DNA from: Galeopsis tetrahit
Lineage: Eukaryota > Streptophyta > Magnoliopsida > Lamiales > Lamiaceae
Direction of reading: 5' to 3'
DNA: 64,000 nucleotides
Assembly (NCBI GenBank): GCA_963675135.1
Contig: CAVLYN010000195.1
Coordinates: 113,064 to 177,063, forward strand
The notes below the pieces were generated by a model. That model saw nothing but the letters and a program-made list of their open reading frames with translations, was not told the DNA's origin and ran no database searches. Each line of letters opens with the position of its first letter. The stretch's first letter is position 1. The position numbers were made by a program, and so were the translations under genes. Positions 33,634 through 44,812 of the stretch are shown one piece after another.

Positions 33634-34769
33634 TGGGGGTGTAAATGGGTTGAGCTCGAACTCAACTCAATTATTATACTTGAAGTTTAAAAGTCGACTT
33701 AAACTCGGTCGAGCCTAAATTTTTTAAACTCGAGCTAGACTCAATTACCTATATAATTTTTCAAAACAATATATATATATATATATATATATCTATCTAT
33801 AGAGAGAGAATATTTTTCCTAATATAAATTAATTGCAAAATAAATATTAATTTGGTTTGGCTTGACTCGACTGGATTACCTATATATAAACATAAATTAT
33901 ATAGTTAATGGTAATATAGTAAATTTTGTACAAGCTTGATTAGGCTCATGAGTAGAGCTGTCAAAACGGGCCAGCGGGGCGGGCTGGCCAAACCCGCAAA
34001 AGCCTGCCAATTGGCGGTGCGGGGCGGGCCACCCCATTTGCTATGTGGGCTGCCAAAACCTCAACCCAACCCACAAAAGGGCGGGCGGCAGGTTTCGGCG
34101 GGCCAACTCCAGTTTTTTTTTTTAAATAAAATTATTTATTAAATTCATCATCTTTATTTCCAAAATTCAAAGTGTCTTAATATTTATCTCTTTTTGGACG
34201 CTCATTATTAAATCTATTATCATAATCTAAAATTTAACAATGAAACTATAACTAGAAGGTCAACGTCTGACGTTGGAACTAAAACAAGCGGCGCGAGCAG
34301 CGCGGATTTGTAATGCGAGACAAAGACTTGTTGTGTTTGACTGTTTTTTTGCATTTAGAATTTTGGTTGTTAATTGTATGCAACATCTAGATTTTGAGTT
34401 GTTGAATAATTCTCAAATACGTGATAAACTTTTGTTATTTTCTATAATATTAAACTATTTATAATAATAGAATAAAAATAATATTATTAATTTTTTATTT
34501 AAAATAAAAAAAGGCGGGCTGGCCTGCCCCCAACCCGCGGCCCAAACGGGGCGGTCCCTGTAGGCCTGCCTCCAAGAGGGCTGAGAAAAGCTAAGCCCAA
34601 CTCATGTTTTTTTATGGTTGGGCCAGCCCATTTTGACAGCTCTACTCATGAGCTTTTCGAGCCAAGTATTTATGAACTCCAACTCGGTGGCTACTCAATT
34701 AAATTCGAGTCGGATTTAATATTTTTTTACAAGTTGAGCACGAGTTAGTTAGACTCACTTACACCCCTA
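33634..34769. mobile_element. Outer terminal-inverted-repeat element (hAT-like)
   Basis: Left end gggggtgtaaatgggttgag and right end actcacttacacccct are imperfect inverted repeats, and both continue with cgaactcaactc / gagcacgagtt words. A possible 8-bp target duplication (ctaaggcg / actaggcg) is imperfect. No coding sequence of its own. The inner element at 33953-34644 inserted into it. Assignment to hAT is tentative. Confidence 0.5.
33953..34644. mobile_element. hAT-type non-autonomous element (692 bp)
   Basis: Terminal inverted repeats TAGAGCTGTCAAAACGGGC and its imperfect complement gcccattttgacagctcta, with perfect 8-bp target duplication CTCATGAG (33945-33952 and 34645-34652), itself a palindrome. 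An 8-bp duplication with these termini fits hAT. The ends are rich in gggcgggct repeats. No transposase. Confidence 0.88.
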
Positions 34770-35975
34770 ACTAGGCGGTCCAAATCTGTTTGCGTGTCAT
34801 AGCGATTTCGGACTTTTGTACCCTTAGTTTTTAGTAGCAGTATTATTTTCAAATACTTTATCTTCATGGACATCTTGATTCGTGAAGGTCTTCGTTGAGG
34901 TGGTCGATCAAGAGGTCGTCCATGAAGCGACGAGCAAGAATGTGAAGGTGGTACTAACAATTTGTGTATGAGGTGTTGATTTTTGTTCGGTCTTTGTTGA
35001 CTTTGAGTTGTCCTTATCCTATTTGTTGATCCTCGAGGTGATTAGCACGAGCTCGTTGACTTGAGCATATTTGTGAAGATCGGGTGTAAACATTCTTCAA
35101 ATTTTCACTACTTTAAAATAAGGTTAAATTTCTTTACATTTTTTATTCTATATGAACTCATGAAAAATAACGTAAATCAAATTTTAAAAGACTGATAGTA
35201 TATAATTTTACCTCATACATAGAAAAAAAAAAAAAAAAGACAACCGTGTTCCAAGTAAATCATTCAAATAATGCAGTGGAACATAAAACTCATTCAAATA
35301 CATTAATAATATTTCTACACAATACACGAATTTTTAATCAACAAATTAATTCAGTGAAACATAAAATTCATTCAAATACATTAATATTACTACACAATAC
35401 ACAAAGAAGGTGGAGGATTCCTTATAAATCAATTTAAGCTAATTAAAACTATAATAACAATCAACTGCAACATATATATTTGATGATAAACTGGTGATTT
35501 CAGATTCTCAGAACTTTGAAGTTGAAACTTTTTTCTTCTAATTTTTTTCCTTCCCAACTCCTTTAATTTTCTTTAGCGTCTTCTATAATTTTTATGTGTC
35601 TTTTAGCTCTGACTGAAATTTTGCTCTATTTTCCGTTTTTAATTTTCATTTTTACGGCTGATTTTATTAGATTTAGGTGATTTCAATAAGTCAAAAAATA
35701 ATAGAAATAAAGTTTGTTGTATTGTTAATTAATATGACAATTTTTTTTAAAAAAATGGGACTCTAAAAAATTAATATATTTTTGGACCTTAAATGATTGC
35801 TTCATAGGCCTCACAATAGTACTGGCCTAAATGGACTGCAAACATGAGCCTCCAAATGGCTGGTCTTGGGCTGCAGCAGGCTAATTAAGAGGCTGAAATT
35901 AATTCTTCGTTGGGCTGCTGCTAATTATTTGTAAGCCACGTTTAAATGCCCTCTTTTTTTTTTTTTTTTTGGCTT
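34770..35975. other. Non-coding spacer
   Basis: Nothing recognised except a direct repeat at about 35260-35400 (acataaaactcattcaaata at 35281 and acataaaattcattcaaata at 35358, about 77 bp apart) and poly(A) or poly(T) runs. Copy 2 equivalent: 58775-59976. Confidence 0.5.
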
Positions 35976-36970
35976 GGGGTATATACCCCTCCAGCTTTGT
36001 TCAATGCACTCCCCCGATACACATACCCCTCAAAATATACGTAAGATAGATGCACTCGCCCCAAATTATCTATTATACCCTTTTCTTTTAAAATTTTGTA
36101 CGTAGGATAAATACAAACCCCTTAAAACCCTCATTTTCCTTCATCTTCCCCATCCTTTTCTTCTTCGTCATTAAAAAAACCCTAAAATCATTCTTCTTCT
36201 CCAACCGCCGATGCCCGCCCCCCGCCGCCCACCGCCTGCGACGCCAGCTGCCAGTCGTCGAGCCTCCTGGACTTAGTTGACTTCCCCCGTCCAGCCGCAC
36301 ACCCCCTCCCCCTCGCTGCCTGCGCCGCCTGCCTTCAATTCGTGCCTCCCGCACCTGCGATAACCGGATAAAGCCAGGTTTTTTTTTCCTTCCTTCGGCG
36401 TCGGTCGGCCCCTCCTCCACGACCCCCTCTAGCCGTTCACACCTTCTCCTCCTCCCTCTCCCCGGACGACGGCTACTCCCTCCTCAATGTTTATGTGCGA
36501 TAATATCTTGTCGAAAATGAAGATTTTTTTTTAAATTTTCATTCGTTAAAATGTTGTCGACCTGAGTGATTTTCGTCAACAAACCATAGTCGACAATATA
36601 CTCTATGTTTTTTTCTATAATGTTTTTTTCTATAATGATTTTCGTCAACAAACCAGTGTCGAAAAAAAAAATGTTTTTTTCTATAATTTCTAAGTTTTTT
36701 TTCTTCAATTTTTTAGATTTATTTGGACGGCGGCAGCTGCCGGAGGTGGTGCAGCGGCGGCCGAAGGTGGAGGGTTGGCCGTCGGTGGTGGCTATGACGG
36801 CTGCTTCACTTGGAATTAGGGTTAGGGTTAAAAATCAGGGTAAGAGATTAGGGGAGTGTATCTATCTAACATATTTTACTAAAAGGGTAAATATGGTATT
36901 TTACATACATATTTAATTAATAAATGGAAGGGGGAGTGCATTAAACAAAGCTGGAGGGGTATATTACCCT
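35976..36970. mobile_element. Long-TIR element, possible pack-MULE
   Basis: Left end ggggtatatacccctccagc with tttgttcaatgcactccccc is matched by the inverted right end gggggagtgcattaaacaaa with gctggaggggtatat, about 38 bp of near-perfect TIR. Interior 36120-36480 and 36720-36800 are much richer in GC than the surroundings and contain ccgccgatgcccgcc and cggcggcagctgccgg stretches, as if parts of gene 5' ends had been captured. No convincing target duplication, because poly(T) lies at the left edge. Frames inside (36088-36420 minus, 36605-36916 plus) are not recognisable proteins. Confidence 0.6.
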
Positions 36971-38225
36971 CTCTCCTCATACCCGTTGCCGCTCACCTAC
37001 CTTCTCTTTCCCGGCCCCAGCTCTCCCCTCACACCCCACCCTTATGTCGTTGCCGCCTCCACACGCACCACTCTTATCTTCACGCCGCATGCCCATCACG
37101 CACGCCACACCCCATCTAGTTCGATTTCGAATGCATAGTCATGGCTAGAATTTTTGTTTTTCTCACTGCCCTCGCACACATTTTATGGGGTGCGTTTCTG
37201 TTTTTTTTTTTTTTTTTTTTTTTGTTCTCCACCGTCTAAGCCATCTACGGTTCTCCCCTTCGTCGCCATGTTCGATTTCTCAAGCACGAACCCCCTTTTT
37301 TCAATATTTTTGTTTTATTTTTGGAATATATTCCCAAAATTTTGCTAACTTTTTGGAATTTATGCCCGAATTTTTTATATCTTCGGTTTTTTTTTTAGTA
37401 ATCAATATTTTCGAAAAAAAAGAAAATAAATGTAAAGATCTAAATAAATGTAAAGATCTAAATTGGGCTATGTCAAATAAGTGTAACGAAAAGGTTAATG
37501 GACCACAAAAAACCGAATCAAAATTTGTAATTTAAGTCAATGTTTAGTCCACATTATTATAGTAGCTCCCAACATAAATATTTATAATGCTAACTATATC
37601 TGCGATGACCATCCTATATCCAAATTTATGAAATTTCGTCCAATAACTTTTTAATTTTTCCAAAATGGTCACTATATTTAACTTTTACAAATTAGTCTCT
37701 CATATGTGTTCAGATTGTATCAATTTTATTAGTCATAACTCATAACTCATAACTCATAAATCACTAAAAAAACACTTAAACAACATAGTTTTTATATTGA
37801 AATTATTGTCTACAAAATATTATGTTTTCTTGTAGTATATCTGAAAATTTTAGTACTATTTCAAAAAAAGATAAAAAAAAAAAAGAAGTTATAGACAGAT
37901 TTGACTTTAAACCCCCAAATTAGTGATTTGTCTAGTGTGTAAAACCGTCTCCAACAAAATTCTCTATTTATTTACTGTACTTCTTCATTTGTTGATTTTA
38001 AATGAATTTGAGCTAATTCATAAAACGCAAGACTATGTTCAAATTTATTTACTATTCTTTCAAATCGAGCTCAAATAAATTTCAATTAACAATTTTCTAT
38101 AAAAATTATTAAACTTGCAATTGTTAAATTTATACTCCCTACGATCTCTTACTAGGACTCGTAACTTTTGGGCACAAGTTTTAATTTATACTCCCTACAA
38201 TTTTCTATATAAATTATTAAACTTG
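36971..38225. other. Non-coding; GC-rich stretch then AT-rich spacer
   Basis: 36980-37150 is C-rich (5'-end-like) and followed by a T23-like run at 37201-37223. An 18-bp unit taaatgtaaagatctaaa occurs twice at about 37428-37463 in copy 1 and once in copy 2. I see no gene. Confidence 0.5.
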
Positions 38226-38640
38226 CAATTAACAAGTATTTCTCTCTCCTTCTTTTTCTCTACAACGCACATTTTTTTCATTTCGTGCATTCTCTTTCTC
38301 TTTTTTTTTTAATTTTTTTTTATCAATTTAAGCATAGGTGCAAGCTGCACTCGCGCTTCTTGAAAAGCCACGGGTTGTATCCGCGCCTCGTGAAAGAATT
38401 AAATACAGAAAATTAATTAAAAAAATTGAATGTATATAGAGGCGCGCCTCTGACACAAAAAATTGCTCTCTTTTTTTCTCTCTCCTTCCTTTTCTCTACA
38501 ACGCACATTTTTTTCTCTTCATTTCGTGCATTCTCTTTCTCTTTTTTTTAATTTTTTTTTTTTTATCAATTTAAGCATAGGCGCAAGCTGCACTGGCGCT
38601 TCTTGAAAAGCCGCGGGTTGCATCCGCGCCTCTTGTGTTC
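38226..38640. repeat. GC-box tandem repeat, further units
   Basis: Same family as 18781-19140 with variant boxes (gtgcaagctgcactcgcgctt; agccacgggttgtatccgcg) and palindrome gaggcgcgcctc at about 38458. The second box starts at 38575, where homology with copy 2 breaks. Confidence 0.8.
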
Positions 38641-39414
38641 TTCAGCATCGAAAAAGCTTATAAAGACGGAATCTTCCTCGCCATTCTTAATTTTTACTTG
38701 CTGCAAATGAGTAGTATTAATTCAATTGATTAACACTAATTAATAACAAATCAAAGGGAAACACACAAGGGTTTTAATTTAGGGAGAAAATGAGAATTAC
38801 CTGAAGATCGATAGTTGATCGACATTGTGAGAGGGGTGGGGAGGGGAGGAACACACGACGGCTGATAAGAATAAATTGAGGTTAGGGTATTCTAGAACAC
38901 GCGACGTGCCTTTAAATAATAGGTTAGAAAGAAGATGGGAATCTTTTAAAATATTTTTTTAAGATCAAGGATTTATAAATGGTCACTTTATCATTTTTCT
39001 TCAATTTTATATGTTGTTTTACATTTTAAAGTATTACAAATTAAAATGGGAGTCCAAAATGGTTAACATGATAATAAGTACTTCCTATCATTCCAAATGG
39101 CAACACAACACAAAATGATTTTTTCCTTAATTAAAAAGGACCAAAATATTTAATCTTAAAATTAGGATAAAATTGCTCTAAAAATTATGATAAAATTGTC
39201 CTAAAGATCCACAACAAAAAGGGATTTAAATTAAATCAAGATCTTGCACACCAAAAACACCATTTCGAAGTTATTTAACAAAAACTAAGATTAAAATTAA
39301 CATTTGAAAAATAAATTACCAGTTTAACATTATAAAAAGTTGGAATCTTATTTATCATTTCTACTTGCAGGAAATGAATATCCAATTGATCAATTCTAAT
39401 TAAAAAGGAATGAA
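38641..39414. other. Spacer present only in copy 1
   Basis: No counterpart in copy 2. 38760-38870 (gggagaaaatgagaattacc, tgaagatcga) is faintly like the start of the dispersed block. 39252-39414 is repeated at 40611-40779. No coding sequence recognised. Confidence 0.5.
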
Positions 39415-41404
39415 AAAGGATTTAGAAGGTTTTTAACTTAAGAAGAAAATGAGAAGAAGAATTAACCTCACTGCCTAAAGATCGAAACTTGAACGTGTTC
39501 TCACTTGTGAAAATAACTTAAGCGGCGGATTGGGATTTTCATATATATATCTAGGGTTATATTATAAGATAAGGTTTTGGTTATGTATAAACGGAAAAAT
39601 TGAACTTTTAGTCCTATAAGACTTTACCCAATTCACTATTGGTCCCAATAATTGAAAGTAGTCATTTTTTGTGCAAATTTGATCCCTTCCGTTAGTTTTC
39701 GGATGGAAACCGTTACTTTGAAAAATATATTAAAAATAAATCAATTATCTCAGTTATAAATTAACTGAAATTTTTTATATTATTTAAAAAATCAACAAAT
39801 AATTTTTTTTCAAACTAAATAATACCATACGGAAAATCAAAAATGAACCTCCTCATATATGTTCAGATTTTATCTTCCATATATATTTTATATCTTGAGT
39901 AGTGAATACCAAATAAATGTTTTTATGTTTTATTGTAAAGAATACATCATATATCTGTAGTAAGAGGAAAGAAAATACAACATATATTTTTTCAAAGAAG
40001 TAAAGATCTTGTGATATATAATAAGAATTGTGCATTTAACTCTACAATACTAGCTCTATTTAAATAATGGACCTCATCCTGATTTAAAGAATAAAAATTA
40101 CAAAAATGAATATTTTATTAACCAGAAAAAATAAAATGAATAAATATATATTTTATCAATTTAAGCATACGCACGGGGCTGCTCTCGCGCTTCTTGGAAA
40201 GCCGCGGGTTGCATCCGCGCCTCTTGAAAGAATTAAATAAATAAAATTAATGAAAATATATAGAGGCGTGCCTCTGACACAAAAATCTGCTCTCTTTTTT
40301 TCTCTCTGCTTCCTTTTCTCTACATCGCACATTTTTTTCTCTTCATTTCGTGTATTCTCTTTCTCTTTTTTTTTCTAATTTTTTTTTTATCAATTTAAGC
40401 ATAGGCGCAAGCTGCACTCGCGCTTCTTGAAAAGCCGCGGGTTGCATCTGCGCCTCTTGAAAGAATTAAATAAAGAAAATTAATTAAAAAATTGAATGTA
40501 TATAGAGGCGCGCCTCTGACACAAAAATTTGTTTTTTTTTTCTCTCTCCTTCCTTTTCTCTACAACGCACATTTTTTTATGTTCATTTCGTGCATTCTCT
40601 TTCTCTTTAACAAAAACACCATTTCGAAGTAATTTAACAAAAACTAAGATTAAAATTAACATTTGAAAAATAAATTACCAGTTTAACATTATAAAAAGTT
40701 GGAATCTTATTTATCATTTCTACTTGCAGGAAATGAATATCCAATTGATCAATTCTAATTAAAAACGAATGAAAAAGGAATTAGAAGGTTTTTAACTTGC
40801 GAAGAAAATGAGAAGAAGAATTAACCTGACTGCCTGAAGATCGAAACTTGAACGTGTTCTCACTAGTGAAAATAACTTATGCGGCGGATTGGGATTTTCG
40901 ACTTATATATATATATATATAACTAGGGTTATGTTATAAGATAAGGTTTTGGTTATGTATAAACGGGAAAATTGAACTTTTAGTCCTATAAGAATTTACC
41001 CAATTCAGTATTGGTCCCAATAATTGAAAGTAGTCATTTTTTGTGCAAATTTGATCCCTTCCGTTAGTTTTCGGATGGAAACCGTTACTTTGAAAAATAT
41101 ATTAAAAATAAATCAATTATCTCAGTTATAAATTAACTGAAATTTTTTATATTATTTAAAAAATCAACAAATAATTTTTTTTCAAACTAAATAATACCAT
41201 ATGGAAAATCGAAAATGAACCTCCTCATATATGTTCAGATTTTATCTTACATATATATTTTATATCTTGAGTAGTGAATACCAAATAAATGTTTTTATGT
41301 TTTATTGTAAAGAATACATCATAGATCTGTAATAAGAGGAAAGAAAATACAAGATATATTATTTCGAAGAAGTAAAGATCTTGTGATATATAATAAGAAT
41401 TGTG
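39252..41404. repeat. Local direct duplication, period 1359 bp
   Basis: caaaaacaccatttcgaagt starts at 39252 and again at 40611. Each is followed by a 640-bp dispersed block (39415-40035; 40780-41404). The first is followed by GC-box units (40150-40610), the second by the copia fragment. The block next to the copia fragment corresponds to the block at window position 1. Confidence 0.8.
40150..40610. repeat. GC-box tandem repeat, third cluster
   Basis: Boxes at about 40165 and 40405. The palindrome is gaggcgtgcctc (one mismatch) at 40262 and intact gaggcgcgcctc at 40507. Confidence 0.8.
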
Positions 41405-42395
41405 CATTTAACTAAGTGGAGAATTCATTGCTCTTCACTGCTTTCTCCAAACCCATGGTATCTCTCACCTTACCACCCCGCCTCACACCCCAAAACATAA
41501 TGTTATGTCGGAACGTCGTCATCGCCATATGTTCGACACAACCCTCGCTCTTCTCCATCATGCTTCCATGCCCCTTACATATTGGCCCTACGCTGTCTGC
41601 TCGGCCACCTACATCATAAATCGCCTTTCCAAAGTTAACCTAAACATGACATCCTCCTACCAAAAACTTCTTGGTCACCCTCCCAACCTATCCAAACTCC
41701 GTGTCTTTGGTTGTCTCTGCTATCCCTGGCTTCGTCCTTACACCACTCACAAACTTTATTCTCGGTCTAATCCGTGTCTGTTCGTTGGATACTCACTCAC
41801 TCAGAGTGCCTACCTCTGTCTTGACCTTTCCTCTAATCGCATCTACACCTCGCATCATGTCCAATTCGTCGAACACACATTTCTCTTTTCCACTAATCCT
41901 CTTCCCAAACGAACACCTAATGCTGCGACCACCAATTCACCTCCTTCCAATATATATACAGCGCCCATTTTCATAACTGCTGCACCTCCTAATCCTACTC
42001 CTCCAATTCTCGCTCCTAACCTAATGTGGACCACCACTACTCCAGCCGATCAACCTCTAATAGACCAACCACCTATAACCTAGCCAACCAACCAGCCGAC
42101 CACACCCTCGCCCATTACCAACACCCCTGTGCCGACCACTGCTCCTCTGGGACCTCCTGCACCTCGCATGGTTACTTGCTCCCAGAATCAAGTGTTCAAA
42201 CCCAATCCAAGGTATGGTCTTACATCAACACTGCCCTCTGATATTTAACCAAGTTGTGTTTCTCAGGCTCTGAAAGATAAGCACTGGCAAGATGCGATGT
42301 CTACAGAATTTGATGCCCTTCTCCGTAATGGAACATGGGACTTAATTCCTCCTGCGCCCTCCCATAAAAAAAAGACTAAAATTGGTTAGCAGAAA
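41405..42395 (+). mobile_element. Copia retrotransposon pol fragment, longer version
   Basis: Includes more of the integrase than copy 1: the SERRHRHMFDTTLALLHHAS and PLTYWPYAVCSATYIINRLS phrases, then SKLRVFGCLCYPWLRPYTTH. A proline- and threonine-rich linker follows, and from about 42250 the start of reverse transcriptase (VSQALKDKHWQDAMSTEFDA, LLRNGTWDLIPPAP). A stop at 42083 and a frameshift near 41500 inactivate it. It has no LTRs, and both ends are abrupt: at 41405 with the dispersed block, at 42395 with F-box-flank DNA. Confidence 0.88.
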
Positions 42396-42616
42396 AAAAA
42401 TGGACAAGGAACGAGTCTATATTACATTACGGGACTAAACATGAAATCATCAACAAAGTGATCCAAAATGTGGGTGTTATTTTACAAATCTGAAGAAACC
42501 AAACATTTGTGATGATTCACACATTTGTGTTGTACGCCTACAATCCTGGCAGAAATTTGATTTTCGGCTGAATTTTTTTTTCCAAACATTGAGCCTGCAG
42601 GAACTATTACGGCCAC

Positions 42617-42913
42617 CTAGAGGATAATTAAGTGGACTCCTGATGGTATTTTGGACTCAAGATGCTTCTTGGCATGTTTCCGAGCAGGTTCCTGTTTCTG
42701 GATTTCCACAGCTTATCTTTGCAGGATTAGGGTGCGTGGATCAATGGTGATTCTCTCGAGAGCTACAGCATTCTGGAGGAAGTACACGGCCATTTCAGCA
42801 TCACTTATACGCCCATAATACCCCGAAATCACTACTGTTTTCAGGAATTCATGGGGGCTTCTAGCAGCTTCCCTCAACTTTCTCATCCTCGCCTTAGGTG
42901 TCATCCATACTAA
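42617..42913 (-). pseudogene. Duplicated terminal exon of F-box/LRR gene, copy 2
   Basis: Equivalent of 910-1206 with the same lost acceptor (cttgaa before TTAGTATGG) and the same stop after LILQR. It differs at a few bases (here D.AEMAV as in the functional exon, where copy 1 has DVEMAV). Confidence 0.85.
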
Positions 42914-44812
42914 TTCAAGCAACGAAGGGAAAAAGAGAGATTTTAACAAAAATCGGGTTCCAAGTCCCAAAATATTTGGCATAACATGTAAAGGAAAGAG
43001 TAAATCATGAAAGTGACAAGATCCACATTTAAAAAGCTGGTCGAAGAGCGCCCAACTGTTTGATACCCATGAAATACGGATGGAACAGAACGAGGCATTA
43101 TTTCTAAAAGTCAAAAGTCCAAAACGAAAATGATCGAATAAATGATCCTTGAGGAAACTAACGCGTATGCTTAGTATGTTAATCAGCTCTACATGAAATA
43201 TATGAAAAAGAAATTAGCAATGAAATATTCCATTGCAAATGTGAAATATTTAGGCGGTTAGCGAAATATTCTGTAAAAAATGTGAAATATATAAAAATTT
43301 CAGCCAAGGTGGTTCAAAACCGCGCCAGAGGAGCACCTAAGTGGGCATCGAACCACTGATATATATGGATTGTACACTTTGTATTTAAGTGTCTATTGGC
43401 CCCCAAATAATTCAACGACTGCAGCCAAGGGCTGAAGTACTGGCAACCTCGTGCGCCCAAGAAGAGGCACTCACTGCTTGGTATAAAACCTAATTCATTA
43501 CAAAGCCCTCTTTTTTTCTAATAAAAAAACGAATCAACCGTGATTCTTCTAACTATATCATCACGGTCAAAGATTTGTCTAAAAAATAGCTTCATTCATG
43601 AACTCGTCAAAGATGGCACATCACAATAAATAGACACAATATATATATATATATATATATATACCTTTTTCATCTTGCTAGGCATCCCTCCAAAATATTA
43701 TTAAGAAAATTTTATTAGCTAGTTTTCTCTCAATACTCACAAATATATTTATATGTAATATTGCACGAACTTAAGGTTAACCATGCCCACTCTGTATCCG
43801 TATATTAAGGAACCTATTTATTTCTCTTTCTTGTATTTACTTCTTCTCAGCAATCGAGCCTTACAACAAAAAAATATGGAGATTAACGACAGCGTATTTG
43901 CGAAAGATTTTTGTCACAATTTACGACAGTTTTGCGACGAACGTAGTCAAATGGTTAAAGTCTAACATATTTGCGACGAATTTCCCCCGAAAATGAAACA
44001 GTGTCGTTTTAATGTAGTTTATAATGAAATTTTATCGCAAATTCAGTTTTTAAGTATGCGACGACAATGCATCTATCACTAAATGGTTGGCACATCGACT
44101 GCCGCATAATTTATTATTGACAATTTGCGACGATAATATACGTCGTAAATCGTAATAGTATTTAACTCCATAATTTTCTGTTGCAAAGTGGAAAAATTGT
44201 CGTCGTTTAAGTATTTAAAAATTTGCGATGAATACTAAACCGTCGCAAATCTTCGTACTAAATTGCAGCATACATTTTTGCATACTTTATAGTTTAAAAT
44301 TTCTTAATTTAATATAGTTTCATAAAAAAAAATTATGAAATTAGATTATGTGTGTTTTATATTTGATTCATGAAACAAATAAATTGGTGTGATGGATATA
44401 TATATGGTTTGATGGAGTATATATATATATATTCAAAATAAAATTTGATATAACTATATATTGTCGAAACTCTACCCTATTTTGTAAGAATTGTAGTTAT
44501 TGAGATGATGATATGATTTTAATTTGAAATAGATGCAATAAATGTGGGTGATTTTTTTACAAATCTGTAGAAACCAAAATTGGACATTTTCCAGGAAGCC
44601 CCAACATGATTCACACATTTGAGCCACACGCCTGCAATTCTGGCGGAAATTTGATTTTCTAACATTGGATATGGAATGAACCTATGCTACGGGCACAAAA
44701 CATGAAATTATCTCAACAAACATTACAATGACAGACCAAATGTTTACTATCAAGCGTCTTCTGACATTACACGTTACAACAAACAACTAGATGCATGAAC
44801 TGTTACGGCCAC
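42914..44812. other. Copy 2 equivalent of 1207-3089
   Basis: Intron-derived stretch to about 43200, an (AT)n tract near 43639-43663, a CACTA-like terminal relic with TTTGCGACGAA repeats at 43858-44262, then AT-rich DNA and the F-box 3' flank. A 25-bp stretch around 43775-43800 is absent from copy 1. No gene. Confidence 0.6.

Larger units (their letters stand above)
1..41082. repeat. Tandem segmental duplication, copy 1
   Basis: Base 1 aligns with 41083 and the order of landmarks repeats in the same orientation: copia fragment, pseudo terminal exon, F-box gene, retro-ORF, GC boxes, small gene, CACTA, solo LTR, TRIM, hAT and pack-MULE-like element. Copy 1 has insertions absent from copy 2 (4381-5674 and 26849-30581) and keeps 7329-16982, which copy 2 has lost. 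By eye most aligned lines differ at only a few bases per 60 or fewer, so the duplication is recent. The exact duplication boundary lies outside the window or within the dispersed 640-bp block. Confidence 0.93.

Noticed and set aside
33936..34142. 68-aa frame with PKPQPNPQKG pattern
   Set aside because: It is made from the subterminal gggcgggct repeats of the hAT-type element.
36815..36835. gaattagggttagggttaaa as an interstitial telomere repeat
   Set aside because: Only two units, and the plant telomere repeat is TTTAGGG. It is too short to mean more than chance.
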